DNA of 64,000 bases. Source: Streptomyces tauricus (lineage in GTDB: Bacteria; Actinomycetota; Actinomycetes; Streptomycetales; Streptomycetaceae). Both the position numbers and the translations under genes were made by a program. Where the stretch lies: the NCBI RefSeq assembly GCF_014650955.1, contig NZ_BMVY01000009.1, positions 186,001-250,000 on the forward strand. The letters are read 5' to 3'. Positions within the stretch are counted from its first letter, which is position 1; each line of letters opens with the position of its first letter. Below, one piece after another: positions 1 to 7,453 of the stretch. The notes below the pieces were generated by a model. The model was not told where the DNA came from. It did no database searches and saw nothing but the letters and a program-made list of their open reading frames with translations.

Positions 1-1
1 C

Positions 2-205
2 GAGAGCGGCGCCTTCACGATGCTGAGCTTCCCCGAGTCCGATCTGTCCGACGTGGTCTACCTGGAGCAGCTCACCAGCGCGCTGTATCTGGACAAGCGC
101 GAGGACGTCGCCCAGTACGAGAAGGCGATGAAGGAGCTCCAGCAGGACAGTCCGGGCCCCGACGAGAGCCGCGATTTGCTCAGAGGACTGCTCCAACTCA
201 GTTGA
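2..205 (+). CDS. C-terminal fragment of a Scr1/DUF5753-type helix-turn-helix regulator (5' end outside window)
   Basis: The reading frame is open from base 2 and ends at TGA 203-205, so only the last 67 residues are visible. The stretch SDLSDVVYLEQLTSALYL followed by a REDV...Y segment is typical of the C-terminal DUF5753 domain of the large Streptomyces family of HTH_31/Scr1-type regulators, which usually have an XRE-like helix-turn-helix at the N-terminus and often pair with a small DUF397 protein. Neither the HTH nor a DUF397 partner can be seen here; the next gene is an unrelated aldehyde dehydrogenase. The ATG at 20 is an internal methionine, not a start, because coding similarity continues upstream of it. 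Confidence 0.72.
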   Translation, partial: ESGAFTMLSFPESDLSDVVYLEQLTSALYLDKREDVAQYEKAMKELQQDSPGPDESRDLLRGLLQLS

Positions 206-285
206 AACACCCGTACGATGACATGTGATCAGACCGTGAAGATGCATGGGCTGTTGCCTTGGGCAGCAAGGGATTGAGGGATCAC

Positions 286-1749
286 ATGTCGTCGTCCTAC
301 TTCACCGACCTGGCTCAGCAGTACATCGACGGCCGATGGCGTCCGGGTACCGGGTCCTGGGACATCATCGACTTCAATCCGTACGACGGTGAGAAGCTGG
401 CCTCGATCACGATAGCCACGGTCGACGAGGTGGATGAGGCCTACCGGGCCGCCGCCCGCGCCCAGCGGGAATGGGCGGCGACGAACCCGTACGCGCGGCG
501 CGCGGTGTTCGAGAAGGCGCTGCGGATCGTCGAGGAGCGCGAGCAGGAGATCGCCGAGGTGATCGTCGCGGAGCTGGGCGGCACGCGGCTGAAGGCCGGC
601 TTCGAACTGCACCTCGCCAAGGAGTTCCTGCGCGAGTCGGTCAACCTGGCGCTGCGGCCCGAGGGAAAGATCATCCCCTCGCCCGGCGACACCAAGGAGA
701 ACCGCCTCTACATCGTGCCGGTCGGCGTCGTCGGTGTGATCAGCCCCTTCAACTTCCCGTTCCTGCTGTCGCTGAAGTCCGTGGCGCCCGCCCTGGCCCT
801 CGGCAACGGCGTGGTTCTCAAGCCGCACCAGAACACCCCGATCGTGGGCGGTTCCCTGGTCGCGAAGATCTTCGAGGACGCGGGCCTGCCGGCCGGTCTG
901 CTGAACGTCGTGATCACCGACATCGCGGAGATCGGCGACGCCTTCCTGGAGCACCCGGTCCCCAAGGTCATCTCCTTCACCGGCTCCGACAAGGTCGGCC
1001 GCCATGTCGCGACCGTGTGCGCCGCGCACTTCAAGCGCTCGATCCTCGAACTGGGCGGCAACAGCGCCCTGGTGGTCCTGGACGACGCCGACATCGACTA
1101 CGCCGTGGACGCGGCCGTCTTCAGCCGGTTCGTGCACCAGGGCCAGGTCTGCATGGCCGCGAACCGCGTCCTCGTGGACCGTGCGGTCGAGGCGGAGTTC
1201 ACCGAGAAGTTCGTCGCGAAGGTGAAGTCCCTCAAGGTCGGCGATCCGAGCGACCCGGCGACCGTGATCGGACCGGTCATCAACTCCTCGCAGGCGGACG
1301 CCCTTTCGTCGGTCGTGAGCCAGGCGCTCGCCGAGGGCGCGACCGCGCTCGTGCAGGGCACCACCACCGACAACCTGGTCGAGCCGACGGTCCTGACCGG
1401 TCTGCCCGCCGAGTCCGACATCCTCCGGCAGGAGATCTTCGGCCCCGTCGCGCTCCTCGTGCCGTTCGACGGCGAGGAGGAGGCGGTACGGATCGTCAAC
1501 GACACGCCGTACGGGCTGAGCGGCGCCGTGCACACCGCCGACGTCGAGCGCGGTGTCTCCTTCGCCAAGCGGATCGACACGGGCATGTTCCACGTGAACG
1601 ACGGCACCGTGCACGACGAGCCGCTGGTCGCCTTCGGCGGCGAGAAGTCCTCGGGTGTGGGCCGGCTGAACGGCGAGGCCACGGTCGAGGCCTTCACCAC
1701 CCAGAAGTGGATCTCGGTCCAGCACGGCCGCAGCCTCTTCCCGTTCTGA
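286..1749 (+). CDS. NAD(P)+-dependent aldehyde dehydrogenase
   Basis: A 487-residue aldehyde dehydrogenase superfamily protein, expected to oxidise an aldehyde to its acid in the cytoplasm. Visible motifs are the cofactor-site ISPFNFP segment, the general-base region LELGGN (Glu about 255) and the catalytic QVCMAANR segment (Cys about 289). The 34-residue Glu-Cys spacing is normal for the family. The overall look resembles benzaldehyde/vanillin-type dehydrogenases, but the substrate cannot be deduced. ATG 286 is preferred over the in-frame TTG 259 because GAGGG (276-280) sits 5 nt upstream of it. It stands alone between two regulators. Its stop codon lies inside a 15-bp tandem repeat. Confidence 0.9.
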   Translation: MSSSYFTDLAQQYIDGRWRPGTGSWDIIDFNPYDGEKLASITIATVDEVDEAYRAAARAQREWAATNPYARRAVFEKALRIVEEREQEIAEVIVAELGGTRLKAGFELHLAKEFLRESVNLALRPEGKIIPSPGDTKENRLYIVPVGVVGVISPFNFPFLLSLKSVAPALALGNGVVLKPHQNTPIVGGSLVAKIFEDAGLPAGLLNVVITDIAEIGDAFLEHPVPKVISFTGSDKVGRHVATVCAAHFKRSILELGGNSALVVLDDADIDYAVDAAVFSRFVHQGQVCMAANRVLVDRAVEAEFTEKFVAKVKSLKVGDPSDPATVIGPVINSSQADALSSVVSQALAEGATALVQGTTTDNLVEPTVLTGLPAESDILRQEIFGPVALLVPFDGEEEAVRIVNDTPYGLSGAVHTADVERGVSFAKRIDTGMFHVNDGTVHDEPLVAFGGEKSSGVGRLNGEATVEAFTTQKWISVQHGRSLFPF

Positions 1750-1836
1750 CCCTTCCCGTTCCGAATACAACCGTTCCGAATCCACCCGTTTACAACCGTT
1801 CCGAATCCACCCGTTCTGATTCCTCCCGTTCCGAGC
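1741..1836. repeat. 15-bp tandem repeat starting at the aldehyde dehydrogenase stop codon
   Basis: CCGTT recurs at 1741, 1756, 1771, 1786, 1796, 1811 and 1826, so the period is 15 bp with one 10-bp unit. The first unit contains the last two codons and the stop (CCG TTC TGA). Later units mostly read CCGTTCCGAATCCAC. It looks like a duplicated gene end that has drifted. Confidence 0.85.
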
Positions 1837-1916
1837 GGTGGTGCGCCGGCAGGTTCGCGCCGGGTCCCGGTGGGCCCGGCGCCCGGTGCGGAGCGCGGCG
1901 TCCTACGCTTGACCGC

Positions 1917-2558
1917 ATGTCAGCGATCCGCCTCCTCGTCCTCGGTGCCGTACGTCAGCACGGCCGGGCCCACGGCTACCAAGTGCGCAACGACCTGGAG
2001 TACTGGGGCGCGCACGAGTGGTCCAACGCCAAGCCGGGCTCGATCTACCACGCGCTCAAGCAGATGGCGAAGCAGGGAATGCTGATCGCCCACGAGATCG
2101 CGCCCTCCACGGTCGGCGGCCCGCCGCGCACGGAGTACGAGATCACGGAGAAGGGCACGCAGGAGTACCTCACCCTGCTGCGCGAGTCCCTGACCTCGTA
2201 CGACCAGAAGCCGGACGTCCTCTCCGCGGCGCTCGGCTTCGTGGTGGACCTCGGCCGCGAGGAGGCGCTCGAACTCCTGGAGGAGCGGGTGCGGGGCATC
2301 GAGGAGTGGCGCACCGCCGTCACCGAGCACTACGTGCCGGCCGACGGGCCCGGACAGCTCGGCCACATCGGCGAGATCATGAACTTCTGGGTCCACTCCG
2401 CCGACAGCGGCGCCGAGTGGACCCGCGGTCTGATCCAGCGGATCAAGGGGGGCGCGTACACCTTCGCGGGGGAGGGCGAGCCGTTCGTGGGGGTGCTCTC
2501 GGCAGGCGAGGAGAACCCGTACAGCACGGGAGAGACGCATCCGGAAGACGCCGAATAA
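1917..2558 (+). CDS. PadR-family transcriptional regulator
   Basis: A 213-residue protein. Its N-terminal 80 residues form a PadR winged helix: HGYQVRNDLEYWG, then KPGSIYHALKQMAKQGML as recognition region, then the wing GGPPRTEYEITEKG. The remaining roughly 120 residues form the helical C-terminal dimerisation region of the longer PadR subfamily. PadR proteins usually repress a neighbouring exporter. Here the gene lies 98 bp upstream of, and in the same direction as, a DrrA/DrrB-like ABC exporter, with two identical near-palindromes in the gap (2559-2568, 2612-2621). It most likely controls that transporter. Start ATG 1917 is chosen because the HTH begins immediately after it. Confidence 0.88.
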   Translation: MSAIRLLVLGAVRQHGRAHGYQVRNDLEYWGAHEWSNAKPGSIYHALKQMAKQGMLIAHEIAPSTVGGPPRTEYEITEKGTQEYLTLLRESLTSYDQKPDVLSAALGFVVDLGREEALELLEERVRGIEEWRTAVTEHYVPADGPGQLGHIGEIMNFWVHSADSGAEWTRGLIQRIKGGAYTFAGEGEPFVGVLSAGEENPYSTGETHPEDAE

Positions 2559-2621
2559 TCAAGTTTGACTAAAGCCTTTCGTGGGCATACCCTCCGCCTG
2601 TGACCTGGTAGTCAAGTTTGA
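2559..2621 (+). promoter_or_regulatory. Promoter of the ABC exporter with paired PadR operator candidates
   Basis: The 10-bp word TCAAGTTTGA (TCAA..TTGA arms) occurs twice, at 2559-2568 and 2612-2621, spaced 53 bp apart. The first copy overlaps TTGACT (2565-2570), a good -35 that is 17 bp from a TACCCT -10 (2588-2593). The second copy lies just downstream of the predicted start site. Two sites flanking a promoter suit repression by the adjacent PadR protein; that link is inferred. Confidence 0.6.
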
Positions 2622-2656
2622 GTACCAGGGAGATGTCTGTATATGGAGGGAGCCCG

Positions 2657-3622
2657 ATGACTGACGTGATCGTCGTCGAGGGCGTTCGGAAGCGGTACGG
2701 GGACAAGGACGCGCTGGACGGGCTCGACCTGCGGATCGCGCGCGGCACGGTGCACGCGCTGCTCGGCCCCAACGGCGCGGGCAAGACGACGCTGGTCAGG
2801 GTCCTGTCCACGCTGCTGCGGCCCGGCGGGGGCCGGGTGGAGGTGGCCGGACACGACGTGGTGACCCAGGCACGGGAGGTGCGTCGCCGGATCGGCCTGC
2901 TCGGCCAGCACGCGGCACTCGACGAGGAACTGGGCGGACGGCAGAACCTGGAGATGTTCGGCCGCCTCTACCACCTGAGCGCCCGGCACGCGCGCGTACG
3001 GGCCGACGAGCTCCTGGAGCGCTTCGGCCTCGCGGACACGGGCCGCAAGGCGGTGAAGCGGTACAGCGGCGGCATGCGGCGGCGCCTCGATCTGGCCGCC
3101 TCGCTCATCACCGAACCGGAGGTGCTCTTCCTGGACGAGCCGACCACGGGCCTCGACCCGAGGGGCCGCACCGAGGTGTGGGAGGCGGTGCGCTCCCTGG
3201 TCGGCGGCGGTACGACGGTGCTGCTCACCACGCAGTACCTGGAGGAGGCGGACCAGCTCGCCGACGGGATCTCGCTCCTGGACCGGGGGCGGATCGTGGC
3301 GGGCGGCACGGCGAACGAACTGAAGGCGCTGGCGGGCGGCGACCGGATCGACGTGGTGCTGCGGGACGGCGGCCAGCTGGGCGCCGCGGTGGCACTGCTG
3401 CCGCTCGCCAGGGCGGAGATCTCGGTGGACGTGGACCGGCGGCTGCTGAGCGCCCCGGTCGTGGACCGTATGAAGGCGCTCGCCGGGGTCGTACGGGCCC
3501 TGGAGGAGGCCGGCATAGAGGCGGAGGACGTGGCGCTGCGGCGGCCGACGCTGGACGAGGTGTTCCTGCGTCTGACCGCGGACGGCGACCTCGGATCCGA
3601 CCCGGCGAAGGAGGCGGTGTGA
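2657..3622 (+). CDS. ABC transporter ATP-binding protein, DrrA-like
   Basis: A 321-residue ATPase subunit of a two-gene ABC-2 exporter of the daunorubicin-resistance (DrrAB) type. Walker A GPNGAGKT is at 37-44, signature YSGGMRRR from 136, Walker B VLFLDEPTTGLD from 156. The switch segment reads LLTTQYLEEADQLAD with Gln in place of the usual His, as is normal in the DrrA subfamily. ATG 2657 has GGAGGG 6 nt upstream; the upstream TTG 2618 does not. The stop overlaps the permease start (GTGA), so the two are translationally coupled. The substrate is unknown; hydrophobic drugs or lipids are typical for relatives. Confidence 0.93.
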   Translation: MTDVIVVEGVRKRYGDKDALDGLDLRIARGTVHALLGPNGAGKTTLVRVLSTLLRPGGGRVEVAGHDVVTQAREVRRRIGLLGQHAALDEELGGRQNLEMFGRLYHLSARHARVRADELLERFGLADTGRKAVKRYSGGMRRRLDLAASLITEPEVLFLDEPTTGLDPRGRTEVWEAVRSLVGGGTTVLLTTQYLEEADQLADGISLLDRGRIVAGGTANELKALAGGDRIDVVLRDGGQLGAAVALLPLARAEISVDVDRRLLSAPVVDRMKALAGVVRALEEAGIEAEDVALRRPTLDEVFLRLTADGDLGSDPAKEAV

Positions 3623-4380
3623 GTACGTACGCGCTGAGCGATTCCTGGGTCATGACCCGCCGCGAACTCGCCCACTGGGTGCGGCAGCCGGCCCAGGTCC
3701 TGGTCGGCCTGGTCTTCCCCGTCATGCTGCTGCTGATGTTCAGCTACCTGATCGGCGGCGGCCGGGGCGTCGAGGGCGACTACGTCGACTTCCTGGTGCC
3801 CGGCATGTTCGCGCTGACCATGGCCTTCGGCCTGGAGGGCACGATGCTGGCCGTCACCCAGGACCTCAACAAGGGAGTGATCGACCGCTTTCGCTCGATG
3901 CCGATGGCCAACGGGGCTGTCCTGGTGGGCCGTTCGGCCGCCGACATGCTCCAGTCGGCGCTCGGCCTGTTCGTGCTGATGGGGGTCGGGTACGCGCTGG
4001 GCTGGCGCGCGCACGGCACCTTCGGCGCCTTCATGGGCGCCGTGGGCCTGCTTCTGCTGCTGCGGTTCGCGATGCTGTGGATCGGTATCCTGCTGGCGAT
4101 GGTGGCCGGGAAGCCGGAGATGGTGCAGGCCGTGCAGATCCTGGTCTGGCCCGTCGGCTTCCTCTCCAACGCCATCGCGACCCCGGAGTCCATGCCGGAC
4201 TGGCTGGCCACGGTCGTCGACTGGAACCCGCTGTCCCAGACGGCGACGGCGGTACGCGACCTGTTCGGCTCGCCGGGCGCCGAGTCGGGTCACATCTGGG
4301 CGGCGGTCGTTTGGCCGCTGGCCCTGCTGGCGGTGTTCTTCCCCCTGGCGGTACGGAAGTTCGGAGGGCTGAGCAAGTAG
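3619..4380 (+). CDS. ABC-2 type transporter permease, DrrB-like
   Basis: A 253-residue integral membrane protein with about six hydrophobic segments. It starts with a cytoplasmic SWVMTRRELAHWVRQP segment before TM1 (VLVGLVFPVMLLLMFSYLI). The conserved ABC-2 segment NPLSQTATAVRDLFG precedes the last TM. It starts at GTG 3619, overlapping the ATPase stop by 4 nt, so the pair should be made in fixed ratio and assemble as an exporter. A strong hairpin terminator (4416-4441) follows. Confidence 0.92.
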   Translation: MSTYALSDSWVMTRRELAHWVRQPAQVLVGLVFPVMLLLMFSYLIGGGRGVEGDYVDFLVPGMFALTMAFGLEGTMLAVTQDLNKGVIDRFRSMPMANGAVLVGRSAADMLQSALGLFVLMGVGYALGWRAHGTFGAFMGAVGLLLLLRFAMLWIGILLAMVAGKPEMVQAVQILVWPVGFLSNAIATPESMPDWLATVVDWNPLSQTATAVRDLFGSPGAESGHIWAAVVWPLALLAVFFPLAVRKFGGLSK

Positions 4381-4415
4381 TGCCGGGCGAGTGGCTCCGA
4401 GCGGGTGACGACGGC

Positions 4416-4441
4416 GGGGCGCCCGGTGACCCGGGCGCCCC
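4416..4441. terminator. Hairpin terminator between the ABC permease and gad
   Basis: An 11-bp perfect GC stem (GGGGCGCCCGG / CCGGGCGCCCC) with a 4-nt loop TGAC lies between two convergent genes. It has no T-tract, as is usual in Streptomyces, and could act on both strands. Confidence 0.7.
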
Positions 4442-4475
4442 GGTGAGCGGGCGGACCGCGGCAGTGCCCGCCCGC

Positions 4476-5882
4476 TCAGTGATGGAAGCCGGTCGCCGCT
4501 TCCTTGTCCCGTGTCGCGGGGCCCTGCTGGCGGCGCAGTTCCGGCAGGAGGCGCTGCAGGTCCTCCAGGAACAACTGGGCGAGGTCGGAGGAGAAGCCGT
4601 TGCGGCACACCACCCGCAGGACGGACAGGTCCTCGCGATTGGCCGGGAAGGTGTACGCGGGCAGCAGCCAGCCCCGCTCCCGCATGCGCCGGGACACGTC
4701 GAAGACGTCGAACGCCGTGATGTCCGGGGCGGTGGTGAAGGCGAACACCGGCAGCTCGTCGCCCCGGGTGAGGAGCCGGAACTCGTCCAGGGCCCCGATC
4801 CGGTCGGCGAGCCCCGTGGCGACGTCCCGGGTCGTCTGCTGGACGGCCCGGTAGCCCTCCCGGCCCAGCCGCAGGAAGGTGTAGTACTGCGCCACCACCT
4901 GGGCCCCGGGCCGGGAGAAGTTGAGCGCGAAGGTCGGCATGTCGCCGCCCAGGTAGTTCACCCGGAAGACCAGTTCCTCCGGCAGCTCCGCGGGCGAGCG
5001 CCACAGCGCCCAGCCGACCCCCGGGTAGACCAGCCCGTACTTGTGCCCCGAGGTGTTGATGGAGGCGACCCGCGGCAGCCGGAAGTCCCAGACCAGGTCC
5101 TCGTCCACGAAGGGCGCCACCATCGCGCCGGACGCGCCGTCCACGTGGACGGGGATGTCCAGGCCCGTGCGGGTCTGCAACTCGTCGAGCGCGGCGCAGA
5201 GTTCGGCGATCGGCTCGTACGACCCGTCGAAGGTGGAGCCGAGGACGCCGACGACCCCGATGGTGTTCTCGTCGCAGAGTTCGGCGGCGGCCTTCGGGTC
5301 GAGGTGGAAGCGGTCGCCCTCCATCGGCACCTGGCGGGCCTCGACCTCCCAGAAGTTGCAGAACTTGTCCCAGCAGACCTGCACGTTGACGCCCATGACG
5401 AGGTTCGGGCGGGCTCCCGGATACCGGTCCGCGTTCCGCCGGGTCCAGCGGCGCTTGAGCGCCATGCCCGCGAGCATGCACGCCTCGCTCGACCCGGTGG
5501 TGGAACAGCCCACGGCGGCGGCCGGGTCCGGCGCGTTCCACAGATCGGCGAGCATCGCCACGCACCTGCGCTCCAGCTCGGCCGTGCGCGGGTACTCGTC
5601 CTTGTCGATCATGTTCTTGTCCCGGCACTCGCCGAGCAGTACGTCGGCCTGCGGCTCCATCCAGGTGGTGACGAAGGTCGCGAGGTTGAGCCGGGAGTTG
5701 CCGTCCAGCATCAGCTCGTCGTGCACCAGCTGATAGGCGGTGGAGGGAGTCAGCGGTCCGTCGGGCAGCCGGTGCTGGGGCGGGGCCTCGGTCATGCCGC
5801 CGACCGGATTCGCCTCCCCGTAGAAGGGGTTGACGGTCGAGGGGTGCTCGTCGGACTTCGCGGGGCCTTGGTGGAGCGCCAT
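4476..5882 (-). CDS. gad: Glutamate decarboxylase (PLP-dependent)
   Basis: A 468-residue group II PLP decarboxylase of the bacterial GadA/GadB length (about 466). It converts glutamate plus H+ to GABA plus CO2, which consumes protons. Characteristic segments are NPFYGEANPVGGMTEAPP, LNLATFVTTWMEP, CSTTGSSEACML, HVDGASGAMVAPF, and the cofactor lysine in NTSGHKYGLVYPG (Lys about 281). The start at 5882 (MALHQGP) fits the family and has GGAGG 4 nt upstream; an in-frame ATG at 5939 would add 19 residues of repetitive TP-rich sequence. It is divergent from a tipA-like gene, and their 193-bp shared upstream region holds the tipA-type operator, so co-regulation is possible but unproven. Confidence 0.93.
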   Translation of the reverse strand: MALHQGPAKSDEHPSTVNPFYGEANPVGGMTEAPPQHRLPDGPLTPSTAYQLVHDELMLDGNSRLNLATFVTTWMEPQADVLLGECRDKNMIDKDEYPRTAELERRCVAMLADLWNAPDPAAAVGCSTTGSSEACMLAGMALKRRWTRRNADRYPGARPNLVMGVNVQVCWDKFCNFWEVEARQVPMEGDRFHLDPKAAAELCDENTIGVVGVLGSTFDGSYEPIAELCAALDELQTRTGLDIPVHVDGASGAMVAPFVDEDLVWDFRLPRVASINTSGHKYGLVYPGVGWALWRSPAELPEELVFRVNYLGGDMPTFALNFSRPGAQVVAQYYTFLRLGREGYRAVQQTTRDVATGLADRIGALDEFRLLTRGDELPVFAFTTAPDITAFDVFDVSRRMRERGWLLPAYTFPANREDLSVLRVVCRNGFSSDLAQLFLEDLQRLLPELRRQQGPATRDKEAATGFHH

Positions 5883-6000
5883 GATGCCTCCGGTCGTCTG
5901 GACGGGGGTCCAGGGGGTCGAGGGGGTCCAGGACTCCATGGTGGGCCACCCTCACGCCAAAAGCGGGTAAAAGCGACATCGTGTGAGGCGGCTGTCCGGC

Positions 6001-6031
6001 TTGCACCTCACGTGGCGTGAGGCGTCAGCCT
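6001..6031 (+). promoter_or_regulatory. tipA-type promoter with MerR-family operator
   Basis: A TTGCAC -35 (6001-6006) and a CAGCCT -10 (6026-6031) are separated by 19 bp. The spacer carries the perfect inverted repeat CCTCACG-TGG-CGTGAGG (6006-6022). The over-long spacer with a dyad is the hallmark of MerR-activated promoters. As I remember the thiostrepton-inducible tipA promoter, the arms, spacing and -10 are nearly the same. Confidence 0.8.
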
Positions 6032-6075
6032 GGACCGCGTACCGAGTTGTGTACCGAGAAGAGGGAGCGGAGGCC

Positions 6076-6837
6076 ATGAGCTACCCCGTGGGAGAGGTCG
6101 CCGGTCTCGCCGGAGTGACGGTGCGGACGCTGCACCACTACGACGAGATCGGGCTGCTCGTACCGGGCGGTCGCAGCCACGCGGGCCACCGGCGCTACAG
6201 CGACGCCGACCTGGACCGGCTGCAGCAGATCCTGTTCTACCGGGAGCTGGGGTTTCCGCTCGACGAGGTCGCGGCCCTGCTCGACGACCCGGAGGCGGAC
6301 CCGCGCGCGCACCTGCGCGGACAGCACGACCTGCTGACCGCCCGGATCGAGAAGCTGCAGAAGATGGCCACGGCCGTGGAGCACGCCATGGAGGCACGCA
6401 CGATGGGAATCAGGCTCACACCCGAGGAGAGGTTCGAGGTCTTCGGCGGCAAGGACCCCGAGGAGCACGCCCAGGAGGCCGAGCGCCGCTGGGGCGGCAC
6501 GGAGGCGTACGCCGAGTCGCGGCGCCGCACCGCCCGCTACGGCAAGGACGACTGGAAACGGATGCAGGCCGAGGTCGCCTCCTGGGGCGGGCGTTACGAC
6601 GCCCTCATGGCGTCCGGCGAACCCGCCACGGGGGAGCCGGCCATGGACATGGCCGAGGAGCACCGGCAGCACATCACCCGCTGGTTCTACGCGTGCTCGT
6701 ACGACATCCATCGCGGGCTCGGCGAGATGTACGTCGCCGACGAACGGTTCAAGGAGTTCTACGACTCCATGCGCCCGGGCCTCGCCGAGCACCTCAGGGA
6801 CGCGATCACGGCGAACGCGGCCCGGCACGAGGGATAG
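6076..6837 (+). CDS. tipA: TipA-like MerR-family autoregulator (MerR HTH + TipAS antibiotic-recognition domain)
   Basis: 253 residues, the same length as TipAL of S. lividans. Residues 1-70 are the MerR winged helix (GLAGVTVRTLHHYDEIGLL, then SHAGHRRYSDADLDRLQQI). Residues 75-109 are the coiled-coil linker. Residues 110-253 are the TipAS domain that binds thiopeptides. TipAL activates its own promoter when drug-bound, and a matching operator sits 54 bp upstream. Position 207 is Cys, but position 214, which I recall as the Cys that thiostrepton attaches to, is Gly (CSYDIHRGLGEMY). Ligand range may therefore differ or binding be non-covalent. Start ATG 6076 follows GGAGG 2 nt away and AGGGAG at 8 nt. 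Confidence 0.92.
   Translation: MSYPVGEVAGLAGVTVRTLHHYDEIGLLVPGGRSHAGHRRYSDADLDRLQQILFYRELGFPLDEVAALLDDPEADPRAHLRGQHDLLTARIEKLQKMATAVEHAMEARTMGIRLTPEERFEVFGGKDPEEHAQEAERRWGGTEAYAESRRRTARYGKDDWKRMQAEVASWGGRYDALMASGEPATGEPAMDMAEEHRQHITRWFYACSYDIHRGLGEMYVADERFKEFYDSMRPGLAEHLRDAITANAARHEG
6390..6405 (+). promoter_or_regulatory. Internal ribosome binding site and ATG for a TipAS-like short form
   Basis: GGAGG (6390-6394) lies 8 nt before ATG 6403-6405, which is codon 110 (MGIRLTPEERFEVFGG). In tipA the drug-binding domain is also made alone from an internal start at about codon 110. Position and signal are conserved here, predicting a 144-residue short product. Confidence 0.7.
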
Positions 6838-6888
6838 GGCCCGTCACGAGGGATAAGGCCCGGCACGAGGGATAGGGCTCGTCACGGG
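6821..6888. repeat. 19-bp tandem repeat starting at the tipA stop codon
   Basis: Copies start at 6821, 6840 and 6859, with a partial fourth at 6878. The consensus is CCCG(G/T)CACGAGGGATA(G/A)GG. The first copy contains the last codons and TAG of tipA. It abuts the terminator at 6899. Confidence 0.88.
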
Positions 6889-6898
6889 AACAGTGGCC

Positions 6899-6936
6899 CG
6901 GTAAGGGGCGTCGGCAATGGCCGACGCCCCTTACCG
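6899..6936. terminator. Strong bidirectional hairpin terminator
   Basis: A 17-bp perfect stem (CGGTAAGGGGCGTCGGC and its complement) with an AATG loop lies between the convergent tipA-like and YbjQ-like genes. Confidence 0.85.
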
Positions 6937-6946
6937 AAGCGTCGCG

Positions 6947-7312
6947 CTACTCCTTGACCATCACCACGGCCGTGCCGTACGCGCACACCTCCGTGCCCAC
7001 GTCCTGCGCGTCCGTCACGTCGAAGCGGAACATCAGCACGCCGTTGGCGCCCCGTGCCCGCGCCTGCTCGACGAGCCGTTCCATGGCCTGGTTGCGGGTC
7101 TCCACCAAGGTCTTGGTGAGGCCCTTCAGCTCGCCCCCGATCATCGACTTCAGCCCCGCGCCGATCTGGCTGCCCAGATGTCTGGAGCGGACCGTCAGCC
7201 CGAAGACCTCACCGATGACCTGCTCGACCCGGTAACCGGGCACGTCGTTCGTCGTCACGACCAGTACGTCGGGCTGAGGGCCCTGGCCCCCGCCGTATTC
7301 TTCGATACCCAT
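6947..7312 (-). CDS. YbjQ/UPF0145 (DUF74) family protein
   Basis: 121 residues. The core VLVVTTNDVPGYRVEQVIGEVFGLTVRS, followed by about 30 helical residues (MIGGELKGLTKTLVETRNQA) and RARGANGVLMFRFD, identifies the UPF0145 family, whose fold forms a pentameric ring. The biochemical role is unknown, although the family is sometimes labelled heavy-metal-binding. The start at 7312 is the first ATG before the conserved core; its ribosome binding site is weak. It is divergent from the DedA gene, and its end abuts the terminator shared with the tipA-like gene. Confidence 0.82.
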   Translation of the reverse strand: MGIEEYGGGQGPQPDVLVVTTNDVPGYRVEQVIGEVFGLTVRSRHLGSQIGAGLKSMIGGELKGLTKTLVETRNQAMERLVEQARARGANGVLMFRFDVTDAQDVGTEVCAYGTAVVMVKE

Positions 7313-7453
7313 GGCCCACAGCTTTGTCCCAGTCGGGGCACAGTGCATCCTGTAGGAGCCGGTGGAACCTGGTCCCATCGTGGCGCGTTGATAACTTTGG
7401 TCGGCCACACCTTCGCCCGCCGCCGCATCCACCACCCTCAGGAGCCCGGAATC

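Noticed and set aside
2968..6006. 1012-residue minus-strand open frame across the ABC exporter and gad
   Set aside because: It is a high-GC shadow: low-complexity Arg/Pro/Gly translation antisense to well-recognised genes, with real GAD in another frame.
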